This document shows positions 36,040-47,200 of a DNA stretch of 64,000 nucleotides, one piece after another; the first letter of the stretch is position 1, and the number at the start of each line of letters is the position of its first letter. The DNA comes from Streptomyces griseoaurantiacus (GTDB taxonomy: Bacteria; Actinomycetota; Actinomycetes; Streptomycetales; Streptomycetaceae). The stretch is from positions 92,799-156,798 of the forward strand of contig BNBP01000006.1 in assembly GCA_014656015.1 (NCBI GenBank), given 5' to 3'. A model generated the notes under the pieces. The model was not told the DNA's origin, searched no databases, and was given only the letters and a program-made list of their open reading frames with translations. The translations under genes and the position numbers were made by a program.

Positions 36040-36972
36040 ATGCACCGTACGCGCCGACCGACGCGTCGCCCCACGTCCCGCCGTCCCCGAACGGCCTCGC
36101 GGCCGGCCGCCTGGGCCGCCGCACTCGCCCTGCTCGCCGCCTGCGCGGCCTGCGGCGACGACGGTGACGGGGGGAGCGGTTCGGGGCCCCGGGCCAAAGG
36201 CGAGGACGGCCGGAACGGCTGGCACCTGACCTGGTCGGACGAGTTCAAGGGCGCCCGGGGCACACCGCCCGACCCGCACAAGTGGGTCCACGACACCGGC
36301 GGCGAGCCCCAGTGGGGCAACGAGGAATGGCAGTACTACACCGACCGGACCGCCAACGCGGCCCTGGACGGCAAGGGCCGCCTCCTCCTGACCGCCCGCC
36401 GCGACCAGCTCCCGGGCATGGCCGACTGCCGCTACGGCACGTGCGACATCACCTCGGGCCGCCTCACCACGAAGGGCAAATTCGCCCAGGCCTACGGGAA
36501 GTTCGAGGCGCGCATCCGGGTGCCCGAGGGGAAGGCCACCCTCCCGGCGTTCTGGATGATGGGCGACAACGACGAGGAGAAGTCCTGGCCCGGCAACGGG
36601 GAGATCGACGCCATGGAGGTCGCCGGCACCGAACCCGGCACGGTCTACGGCACCGTGCACGGCCCCGGCTACGCCGATGAGGGCATCGGCGGCAGCCACG
36701 AACTCCCCGAGGACGCCCGCTACTCCGAGGACTTCCACACCTACGGCGTCGAGTGGACGAAGGACCGGGTGACCTGGACCGTCGACGGCACGGTGTACCA
36801 CCGCGACCTGCGCGCACGGCACGACGAGAAGCACCCCTGGGTCTTCGACCACCCCTTCTACCTGCTGCTCAACCTGGCCGTCGGCGGAGTGTGGACCGGA
36901 TCCGTGACGTCGAGCACGCCCCTCCCGGCCCGGATGACGGTCGACTGGGTCCGGGTCTACGAGCGGTCCTGA
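36040..36972 (+). CDS. GH16-family beta-glucanase lipoprotein
   Basis: 310-residue glycoside hydrolase family 16 protein of the laminarinase type. A long Arg-rich n-region leads to a lipoprotein-like signal (AALALLAACAACG; Cys35 or Cys38 as lipidation site), then a Gly/Ser tether. The catalytic jelly roll starts near residue 60 (WHLTWSDEFKG, WGNEEWQYYTD). The active-site motif NGEIDAMEVAG (E-X-D-X-X-E) is intact at about 190, followed by HTYGVEWTKDRVTWTVDG and a C-terminal MTVDWVRVYE. It probably cleaves beta-1,3-glucan. No operon partner. Confidence 0.9.
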   Translation: MHRTRRPTRRPTSRRPRTASRPAAWAAALALLAACAACGDDGDGGSGSGPRAKGEDGRNGWHLTWSDEFKGARGTPPDPHKWVHDTGGEPQWGNEEWQYYTDRTANAALDGKGRLLLTARRDQLPGMADCRYGTCDITSGRLTTKGKFAQAYGKFEARIRVPEGKATLPAFWMMGDNDEEKSWPGNGEIDAMEVAGTEPGTVYGTVHGPGYADEGIGGSHELPEDARYSEDFHTYGVEWTKDRVTWTVDGTVYHRDLRARHDEKHPWVFDHPFYLLLNLAVGGVWTGSVTSSTPLPARMTVDWVRVYERS

Positions 36973-36980
36973 CCACCCCG

Positions 36981-37005
36981 GGCCGGCCCGCTCACGGGGC
37001 CGGCC
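36981..37005. terminator. Hairpin between GH16 and ricin-lectin genes
   Basis: GGCCGGCCC arms of 9 bp around a 7-nt loop in the 66-bp convergent gap. No T-tract. Confidence 0.5.
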
Positions 37006-37038
37006 GCCACCGTCGCCCCGGCACGGGACCCGGCGGGG

Positions 37039-38160
37039 TCAGCGCGTGCTCCACTTCTGGTTGTCCTGGCCGTTGCAGTCCCACAGCTGGAGCCGGGTGC
37101 CGTTGCCGGTCGCCTGGTCCTTGACGTCGACGCACTTGTTCGCCTGCGGATTGACGAGGTCGGCCGCGCCGCTGAGACGGAACTGCTGGGCCGGGTTGCC
37201 GCTGCACACCGCGAGCTGGATCACCGCGCCGTTGTCCCGCGAGCCCCAGGCCACGTCCATGCACAGGCCCATCGAACGGATCGTGCCGTCCGAACGGAAG
37301 TCCCACTTCTGCCAGTCCTTCTTGCCGCAGTCCCAGATCTGCAGCGGCGAACCGTCCGCGCCCCGGTGGCCCACCACCTCGGCGCACCGGTTCGAGGCAT
37401 GGCTGTAGAGGGTGGTGCCGGGCGCGCTGATCACCGTCCTGGTGGCGACCGCACCACCTCCCGACTTCTTCCCGCCCCCGCCCGAGGACCCCTTCGCGGC
37501 GGCCTTCCCTGAGCTCTCCCCGGCCACCCCGGCCCCGGCCGCCGCCCCCGCCCTCGCGCCCTTCCTCCCGTCGCCCTTCCCGCCGTGCTCCTCACCCTTG
37601 TCGCCCTCGGCCTCCTCGCTGTCCGAGGGTGACGGGGACGCGGTCGGCGAGGCCGAACCGTAGGCGCCCGCGGCGCCGTCCGCCGGATCGGCCAGGACCG
37701 TACCGGCCTCGGCGGACCGGTCCGAGGCCGATCCGTCCGAACCCGACCGGTGGAGCATCCCGGAGACCAGGAACGGCACACCGACCAGCAGCGCCCCGGC
37801 GACCGCCGCGCCGGCGAGCAGACCCCGGGACGGACGCCCGGAGGGGCGGGCGTCGGCGGTGGCCTCCTCGGTGCCGGCGGTGAGGCGGTCGGGGGTGTCG
37901 GCGGTGGCCGCGGTACCGGTGGCGGCCTCGGCATCGGCGTGCGGCTCGGGGTCCGCGACGGATGGGGTCGTGGTGACCGACGCCGTCGCGGGGATCGCCT
38001 CGGCTTTCGGGGCGGGAGCCGGGGCATCGGGGACGGTCTTCTCCGGTGCCGGGACCGGGGCCGGGGCCGGGGCCGGGGCCGGTGGCGGTTCCGCGACGGG
38101 TTCCGCCGCCTGCGCGGCAGAGGAAGGGGCGGGCTGCCGGGGGTCGTTCGTGCCGGACAT
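37039..38160 (-). CDS. Membrane-anchored ricin-type lectin protein
   Basis: 373 residues in three parts. A cytoplasmic Ala/Pro/Glu-rich N-tail is about 110 residues long, with an (AP)n tract near 28-40. One transmembrane helix lies at about 113-133 (LLAGAAVAGALLVGVPFLVSG). A Ser/Asp/Gly/Lys-rich stalk then leads to a single beta-trefoil RICIN domain from about 250. Its three QxW-like repeats end in LQIWDCGKKDWQKW, VIQLAVCSGNPAQQF and LQLWDCNGQDNQKW, with paired Cys. The fold usually binds galactose or xylose-type sugars. GGAAGGA precedes the ATG. It begins 45 bases after the stop of the giant gene on the same strand, so it may be cotranscribed and help display or retain that protein. This is inferred. 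Confidence 0.88.
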   Translation of the reverse strand: MSGTNDPRQPAPSSAAQAAEPVAEPPPAPAPAPAPVPAPEKTVPDAPAPAPKAEAIPATASVTTTPSVADPEPHADAEAATGTAATADTPDRLTAGTEEATADARPSGRPSRGLLAGAAVAGALLVGVPFLVSGMLHRSGSDGSASDRSAEAGTVLADPADGAAGAYGSASPTASPSPSDSEEAEGDKGEEHGGKGDGRKGARAGAAAGAGVAGESSGKAAAKGSSGGGGKKSGGGAVATRTVISAPGTTLYSHASNRCAEVVGHRGADGSPLQIWDCGKKDWQKWDFRSDGTIRSMGLCMDVAWGSRDNGAVIQLAVCSGNPAQQFRLSGAADLVNPQANKCVDVKDQATGNGTRLQLWDCNGQDNQKWSTR

Positions 38161-38205
38161 GGGGTCCTTCCGGATCGGTGCGTGGGGGGAGGGGCCGCCG
38201 GACGG

Positions 38206-41200
38206 TCAGTCGTCGTCCGGGGCGGGCGGAGTGGTCGTGAACCGGTCGCCGTCGAAGTACACGGTGAGGGGAGTGCCCCCGGCGGGACCGAACTCGCGGA
38301 CCTCGCCGCCACCGGGCGGCACCAGGCGGATCCGCCTGTCGGTGTCGCGGGCGACCAGGGCGGCCAGGGTGAGGACGTAGGCGAGGGTGTCGGGGTTCGC
38401 CAGTACCAGGGCGAGGCGGGCGGCGTCGTCCAGTCCGGCCTCCGCGACGGTCAGCGAGCCCTGCAGGATCGCCTGGGCGCGCAGTTGGTCGTCGTCGAGG
38501 ACCTTGAGACGATCGAGGTCCTCGTAGCTCACGTCCGTGTCGCCATCGGGCAGTGCCGCGTCCGCGGGGACACCGCGGTCCGCCGCGTCGGAGAGCGCCC
38601 ACCCGCGGAGCGCCTGCTGCGGGTCGCGGGCGCCGGCCCACGCCGGGGCGGTGCCGGGCCCGGTGAGGAGGGAGGCGAGTGAGGCCACGAAGGAGTCGGG
38701 GCGCTCGCCGTAGGAGACGGGAGCCGGACCGTCGTCCTCGCCGCGGGAGCCGTCGCCGACCGACCCGACGCTACTCCCCTCCATCGTGGGCGTGGGCGGC
38801 TCTATCGAGTCCTCGCGTGCGGACGAGAGGCTGGAGGGCGGGCCGGCCGTCGGCGGCGCCAGGGAGAGGTGCGTGGCCGCGGCGCTCGCGCTGTAGTGGT
38901 TCAGCCCGGTGTAGTGCACCTCCAGCGCGGGAGTGTGCGAATCGGGACCGTACCGGATGACGAAGCCCAGGGTGCCGCCTTCCGCGACAGGCCCGGGCGC
39001 GTGCGTGAAGACGTCGATCGGCGCGTCGAGGGTGTCCGCGAGGAGCGGCAGGAAGACGTCGCCCATCAGGCTGTTCCACTCGGTGGACCAGTTCCGCACG
39101 GCCCGGTTGAGCCTGTTCGCCTCGGGGGTGGTCAGTGGCACGGTGCTGTGGTGGTACTCGGTGATGAGCAGCTCCCGGCGCTGTTCCGGCGTCAGGTTCG
39201 GGAGCGCCGGAAGCGCGTTCCTCCGGCGCAGGTAGTCGAACATCTGTACGTTGCTCGGTGATTCGCCGGCCGCGGGGTGCGGCGCGTCCTGCCGGGACAC
39301 CTCCACCGCGTAGAGGGTCTGCAGCTCCGTCGGGTCGAGGTCCTCGGGCCTGGCCAGTCCCCCGATGCCGAACTGAATCAGCCGCGCGTCGACCCAGGCG
39401 TCGCTCTCGTCCCGCACCTGCGCCGCGAACTCGGTGACGAGGAGGCTCCGGAGCTGGCCGAGTACCTGGGGCGACAGCGGACGGGTGCCGCCGATCGCCG
39501 CCGCCAGCCGATTCTGCACCAGGTTCTGCAACTGGTCCTGCACGGTGCGCAGATGACGGGCGTCGCGGCCGCCGCCCGAATTGAGGGCCACGCTCCTGAG
39601 GGTCTGCTGAACACCGGTCGGCCGGCCGAGCCAGGTCGCGACCCTCGGGCCGACCGGCAGGCCGGCCTCCTGCAGCCGGGTGCGGACGAGCTGGGGTGCG
39701 CTGCCGATGACGGCGGACAGGAGACAGCGGTTGTCGCCGGGCGTCGGAACGAGGGCACCACGGGGCGCGATGTAGGGGGTCTCGCGCGTGACGGGCGCCG
39801 CGGCCGCCTCCTTGCCCTTGCCGGTCGCCACGGTGCCCGAGTGCGCGGGCATCGTGTGTGTCGGCTTGGAGGTGCCCGTGCGCGTGATCTTGGGGATGTC
39901 CGGGTGTGTCGGCTTGGCTGTGCCCGTGCGCCCCAGCTTGAAGGTGCTCTTGCGCGTGATCCTGGCCGGGTCCGTGGTGACCCTCGGGATGGCGGAGTGA
40001 CTCTGGCCGGCGGCCGGGAGGGGGGCGAGACGGCCACCCGGCCGGGGCCATCGGGGCGAGGTCGTGGCGAAAGTGGTTCGCAGCGACTGCTCGGGGGCGG
40101 GGGCGTTGTCCCGGACGGCGGTGGACAGGTCCTCCAGTGCCTCGGTGGCGGAGGAGTGGTCGGACAGGGCGCGTGCCTGTGCGTCCGCGGCGGTGGCGAG
40201 TTGGTCATTGCGGCGGAGGACCTTGGTCTCGGCCCGCTCGACCCGCTTCTCGGCACGGCTCTCGCGCAACCGGGCGATCCGCACGTCCTCGCCCCGGCTG
40301 ACCACGGCGGCCGCGTCCCGGCCGGCCTGTTCCACGGCCTCGTCGCGGGTCGTCTGCGCCTCTTGGACTCGCGCGGGCCCGTCCGTGACGATCTTCTGGG
40401 CCTTCCTCAGCTTCCCGCTGTTCTCCTCCAGTTGCTTCGTGACCTCCTGGAGGGTGTTCTCGGCGGCGGTGATCGCCGGGAGCACCGCCCGCACCCGGGG
40501 ATCGTCGGCGACATCGGCGGCGGGCCGGCCGGAACGCGGCGCGCCGGTGGCAGCGGGGCTCTCCGACGGGGCGGGCGGCGCGGGCCGCCCGGCCGGCGGA
40601 ACGGCACTTCCCACGCCCTGTGCGTCCTGCCCGGTCCTCGTCGAGGAACCCTTCGCCGCGGCGGCCGCACGCTCGGCACGTACGGTGTTCTCCACCTGCG
40701 TCAGCCGGTCCAGCGCCGTGCGCAGATCGCGGCGCGCGTCGGCGGCCGTCTTCTCGTTCGCGGCGATCACCGGCGGCAGTGTCGCGACCGTCTGCTGGGC
40801 GGTCTTGAGTCCCTGCTCCAGGGTGCCGACCAGCTTCCTGTGCTGTCGTGCGGTCTTGATGGAGAGGGCGGCTCTGGCCTTCGCCCTCTCCTCGGCGGTG
40901 ATCGCGGTCCGCACCATGTCCCGAGCGCTCTCCAATGCCACCACGGCGTGGGTGAGTGCGTGGTCGGCGTGCCGGAGGGCCATGGTGAGCCGGCGCAGCT
41001 GGCCGGGGGCGTCGGCGAGAGTGAGGGTGGCGGAGTGCAGGAGCTGGGCCTGGGCGTGGAAGGGGGTCCACGCCTCGGTGAGCTGGGGATCGTCGGTGAC
41101 GAGGGAGCCCTCGGAGTTGAATTCCCAGCGCCGGATCCCCTCCGGACCGCGGGTCATCAGCTCCACGGGACGGTTGCCGAGGACGGCGGCGCGGGAGGCT

Positions 41201-44200
41201 CCGTAGAGGACCCGGCCGAGCCGGACGCCGTCCTGGTCCGGGCCGAGGGACACCCACAGCTGCACCCCGTCCACCTCGGTGTTGAGTGCCGAGTGGAGGC
41301 GTTGAGACAGGTCGGACAGCTCGCCGGTGTCCCAGTCCGGGACGAGCGAGGGCAGGTCGCGCACACGGGGAGGGGACTCCTCCTCGGTGATCAGACCGTG
41401 GCCGAGCAGATCGCGTTCCTCGACGCGGAGCGTGGCGGTGCCGGTGACGTGACGGGTGCCCTCCGGACCCTCCACCAGCAGGTGGACGTCCGCGTCGATC
41501 GCGTAGCTGCGGGTGCCCCGGGCCCCGTCGCCGGGGGCGGAGGTACTGCCGTGCTTGAGCCAGTCGCGGCGGCTGCCGGTGACCGTGCCGCCGAAGGAGG
41601 TGGGCTGGGCCGGACGCTGGACGATGGGAACACTCATTCCGGCGAGCTGATGGCCGTCGGCGTCGGCGCTGAGGAGCTCGGTGAAGCCGACGGAGAACGT
41701 GTGGTCGGCTCCCGCCGCGGTGCTCAGCGTGTCGGTGACGTTGTGGAGCTGGTCGAGGGTGACGTCGTCACCGTGCGTGGCGCGGCGCGGGTTGTAGAGC
41801 GTGATCGTGAGCGACGGCGGCTGCGTGGGAGGCCCTTCGAGGGGCCGTGAGCCGGGCATGCGTCGGAGGAGGCCCGCGACCAGCCGGGGCCGGTCCAGGG
41901 AGATCCGTCCGGCCTGGACCAGCTGCCCGAGGCGTGCCGCCCGGCCTTCCAGCGATGCACCGGTGAGCTGCACGTGCCAGCCGCCGTCGCTGATCGGCGT
42001 CACCTCGTTCAGCGCGGTCTCGAGGTGGGCCCAGCCGTCGAAGTGGAACACCGGGGTGGGCCCCGTCGGGCTGAACATCTGGCTGTCGGTGAGGTACGGG
42101 GTGGGCGGGGGACCGGGCAGCAACCTGTTGCGCGGGTCGACGGTGGAGACCGCCGCCGGGGCGGTCACCGAGGCCGGCGTCGTGCGGGTGTTCGTCTCGG
42201 TGCCGGTGAACCGGAGAGCCAGCCGAACCGGGGTGGAGCGGGTCTGCGGACGCCCACGCTCCAGCAGTTCGTCCAGCCACCGCCGCGTGTTGACGCTCGC
42301 CCGTTCCCAGGCGATCACGCCGTTCTGGATCAGACCGCCGAGCACGTTGGGTGGCCAGTCCATGACCAGTACCGAACGGACGGAGACCACGTAGTCGTAC
42401 TCGAGGCCGTCGAAGTCCGCCCCGTTGTCGGTGCGCAGCCAGAACCGGTTGTCGGCGGTGGTCGCCCGCCGGGAAGACTTGCTGGTCGCCGCCTGCGGGG
42501 TCAGCACCGGTGCTGACCGGTCCACCCGAGACTGGCCGGGTGGCTGGTTCCGTCGGAGGTGACGCGTGGTGAGGTTGACCCCCAACTGCTTCTGCCGCAC
42601 CCACGACTTGGACGTGGTGCGGCCCGCGGCGGTGTGCGACTGCCACTGCTCGAATCCCGAACCCGGGTGCGAGACACCCCGGACGCCGGCCAGGTCCTGG
42701 GAACGCCGGGGCACCGCCGCCAACGCGACCTCGACCAGGCGTTCACCACCGAAGCCGTGGTGGCGGAAGTGGAAGCGGGTGGTGGCCCGGCCGAAGGTGC
42801 CGCCCGGGCCGCGTCCGGGCAGGCTGCGCAGTCCGGCGGTGGAGGTGATCTGCGCGATCCGACTGTGTACGCCCGACTGGTAGCCCGGGTGCCCCGGGGT
42901 GGTCGCACCGGGGGCTTCGATCTCCACCAACTCCACCATGTCACGGTAGACCTGGCCGCGCCGCTCCCGCGGGGTGACCGGGCCCAGCGGTATCGCCGGG
43001 GTGGATGCCGGGGCGGCTGTTCCGGAGGTGGCGACGGGGGCGGGAGCGGCGGGGGGTGCGGCAGGGGCGGGCCTCTGGTACTCGATGACCGAGAGCACGG
43101 TGCCGAGCCCGAGTTCACGGTCGCGTGTGTACGACGACGGCAGCCCGGCGGTCAGCTTCGGCGCGGACTCCGCGGTGAGCCCCCGCACGGAACTCATCCA
43201 CCGTGCGTCCCGGAGGTGCTGCCCCCGTGTCATGAGGAACTCCAGTCCACCAGGGACGTCCGCGGCGAAGGTGACGGGGTCGATCGTGCCGAGTTCGCCG
43301 GGGCCGTTGAACGCGGTGCGGGAACCGGCACGGAGGGTGAGTACGTAGGTCAGGCCGGATTTCACCCGGTGCTTCTCACCGCTTTCCGTGGGGACCCGGT
43401 TGACGGCGGTGCTGGAGGAAAGGGCGTCCGACTCATCGGTGCGGAACGTGTAGCCGAACCGCGCGGACGGGTTGAACAGCCCCACGAACGACTTCGTGCC
43501 GGCGCGGTTGGTGACCCCGATCGTCCCGTCGATCTCCGGGTTGACCAGCTCGGGCGAGTTCTCGTCGTTCTCCGGCACGGCGGGCGGGTTCTGCGAGGCG
43601 AGCCCCGTGAAGCCCACCTGGTGGGACTTGCCGAGGGACTTCGACTGCTGCGCGGTGTCGACCGCGCCGGCACCCGTCTCCGTGTACTGCTTGTCGGTGC
43701 CCAGGAGCTCGGGGTCGTGCGCGATGGCCCGCAGCTCCAGGGTGTACTGGCCGTCCGAGAGCGCGCCGGGCAGGGTCAGTCCCTCGACGACGTAGGTGTT
43801 CTTCAGGAGCTCGTGCCCGTGGGCGATGAGACTGCCGGGGGTGGTGGCGGCGTACCGGGACTCGGCGGCGCGTGTCCTGGTGTCCGTCAGGCCCTGTCCG
43901 GCGAGCGGCGAGGTCCACTTCCTGGACTGCCGGCCGTCGCCGGTGCCCGTGGTCCTGCCGGCGTCGGCGGTGGTCAGCGGGAGGATCGGGCCGGTGCCCG
44001 AATCGTCGGCGGCCGTCTCACTGGCGCGCACCTGCCGGCGGATCTCGGCCGCGGCCCGCTGGAACAGCGAGTCGATCACGGCGGACCCGCGCATGACGTC
44101 GATCAGCGCGTCGTCCGGCACGCGCACCAGATTCGGGAGCGGGGCACCGGTGGCGTCGGTTCCCTCGAGACGGGCCATGTCGGTGGGGTTGGGCCTGCGC

Positions 44201-47200
44201 GGCACTCCGCCGGTGTGTCCCGCCCGCGGCCTGGGCGCGGGTTTCGGCGCGGGCGCCCGGGTGCGGCTGTGCGGAACCGCGAGCCACATCGAACCGGAGA
44301 CGGTCGGCGGCGCGGGGGCGGCGGACGTGGTGGAGGCGGTCGGGACGGCGGGGGCCGCGGGCGTGGCGGCAGCGGCCGCCGCCGCGTTCACCTCCTCCCC
44401 GAACCGCACGCTCGGCCGGTCGCCGTCGTCCGCGAACAGGTCGAGGGCCAGCCGCACGGGGACCTCGAACTTGTGGGTGTCCTGTGCGGTGCCGATGAAG
44501 AACTGGTCGTGACCGGTGCTGCCGCCCACGCCGTCACCGTCGGTGTACTGGTGGACGTACTGGTAGTCACCACCGAAGCCGAAGCCGCCCCAGTCGCCCA
44601 GCGGCCCGCTGACACTGCCCAACGGTCCGGCCCCGCCACCGTAGGACTCGCCGAGCTGTTCGCTGTCACTGCCGACGCCCAGGGCCAGACCCATGACCTG
44701 GATGCCCGGCAGGACCTTGTCGTGGCGGCTCTCACGCGAGGTGTCCCGCTCCGCGGTGAGCTGCAGCCGGACCCGGCGGACGCCGGTGTCGGTGCCGGTG
44801 GGGATCTCGAAGTGGAGGGACTGACCACCGTCGATCATGGAGTCGGACCCGGCGCGCCGCCCGACGCGGGAGCGCGCGTCGCGCAGCTTGCGCAGGTTGT
44901 TGAGCTGGGCGTGCAGCCGGATCTGGTGCTCCGGCTCGTGGTCGCGCGCCAGCTTCTTCAGCTTCGCGCCGAGGCCCGTCGCGGCCGGCGTCCCGGGGGC
45001 GGGCGGCAGGAAGCCCTCCCGGCGCAGCCACGCCTCCGCACGGTCGTAGAGGGCCGCCGTGCCGGTGACGTCGAGCGGCGCGGCGCTGAGACCGAGGCCG
45101 TCCAGGTGCTCCAGCGAGTCCGGCAGCTCCCGCAGTTCCTCGTCGGAGGGACGGTGGCCCTCGGCATCGGCCTTGGACAGGACGCGCAGGTCCATGCCGT
45201 GCTTGGGGGAGAACACGGGCGCGGGCGACTCGGTGCCGTCGGGCCGGATCAGGGTGACCCGGTAGCCGACGGCGGCCGGAGCGAGGAGGTGACTGCGGTT
45301 GGTGCGGACCGCGTGCATGGTGCCGGAGGAGCTTTCGGCGCCGTAGGTGTTGGAGACGTTGATCTGGGCCTGTCCGCGCGCGCCCGCACTGCCGCCGATG
45401 GTGTCCGCGGAGTGGGGGTGGCCCTCCGAGTGGTCACCCGTGAGGGCCGCGGCGACGTTGCCGGTGATCGCGATGCCGCTGGTGTACTTCGAGGAAAGGC
45501 TCACCTTGGAGTAGTTGACCACGTGGCTTTCGAGGTTGATCTGCCCCTCCACGCTCTGCCGCTGCGCGGGAGCCACGACGGGGGTGGTCTCCAGACGCAG
45601 CATGCCCACCACGTTGCCGCTCCCGTCGGTGATGACGGGGGAGTGCAACCCTTCGTCGATCTGCATGGGGAGGGTGCCCCGGAGGACCTGCTCGGAGAGG
45701 AAGGTGGAGACCTGCTCCGCGGCGGTGTCGTCGAGGTCGGCGCGGAAACTCTGGTGGACGTGCTCGTAGAGGGCCCCGGGGTCGATGACGGAGTCGACGC
45801 CGTACAGGGGGAGTTCGTGCAGGTCCGCGGGCTCGGGGAGGGAATCGGGGGCGGGGTCGGCGGCGGTGAGGTGGCGCGGGAACCAGATGGTGGTGGGGCC
45901 GTGCGACTGCGGGGCGCTCCAGCCCTCGGAGGCCACGCTCGTGGGGGCGGGCGTGCCGGTCCTGGCGGCCGACGCGGCGGCCTCGGGGACGTTGGGGGCA
46001 TCGCGACGGACACGCCAGTGGGTGTCGAACTCGATCGGGTCCGAGGGTTCGTTGGAGCGCTGCGAGGTGGTGGTCTGGACGGAATACGTGACGGTGGCCG
46101 AGTCACTGGCCTGGTTGTGCGTGATGGAGGCCGTCGCCGCACCGTCCACGGCCCGTACCGCGGTCCCGGCACCGATGGGCCAGGAACCGGTCCAGGGTGC
46201 CTGGAAGGTGCGGTAGGTGCCGGAGGGCTGCCCGGAGTAGGTCTCACGGGTGCCGAAGCCGCGTCGCTCCACGTGCTTGTCTGGATCACGGGTGTCGAAA
46301 AGTCCCTGACGCGTGGAGGGACGCGGATGGGAGAGCGTGAGCTGAACGTCGATGGTGTGGTCGGTTCCGTCGACGCGGATGGTGACCCGATGGCCGCCGG
46401 CGCTGCGCACATAGGCCAGATTGAGCGCGAGCTGGGCGCCGCTCAGGCGGTCCTCCACCTGCTCACGCACGTCGGCGGGCGGGTTGTCCGGGTCGACGCC
46501 GAGTTCGCTGTAGACCTGCTCGTGCAGACCGGCCAGCACCTCCGGGGAGAAGGCGGGCAACTGGACCAGGCCGACCGACCCGTCGGGCAGCGCGCCGTAG
46601 CGGCGCACGTAACTCGACTCGACCTGCGTGCGGGGCGGCGGCGGAACGGTGGGGGGAGGGCCCTCCTCCGACAGCAGATCGGTGTGGTCCGCCACGTACC
46701 CGTCCTCGGCGTCGCTGTCGGGAGCCGTCGGCCCGGCCGTGGTGACCCCGCCGTCGGAGGACACGTACGGCAGACCGGCCGTGGGGGCGGCGGAATCGGA
46801 CGGGGTGGTCCCACCGGCATGGGTGGGGGGCGGCGGTGCGGCCGATGTGGTGGCGTTGGAAGCCCAGAAGTCGGGGGACACGGGGACGAAGTCCGAGGCC
46901 GCCTTCGTGCCTGGTGCGTCGAAGACACCGGTCAGCGACAGATGCCCGGTGCCCGGGAACTGGCGGACTTCGCTCGTGCCCTTGGGCGCCCACACGGTCC
47001 GCCCGGTGGCGAGGGCGACGGCGTGCGGAAGCGGCATGGTCGGGGCGAGAGGCGGCGGGGCGGTGGCCAGCGGGTCGCCCGCCGGCGCCGGGCTGCCGCC
47101 GGTCCGGGAGACGTTCAGCACGACCTGCGTCGTGGTCGCGTTGCGGCGGAGGAGGTCCGGATCGAGAGCGAGGAGTTCCGCCAGTTCGGCCCGCGGCACG

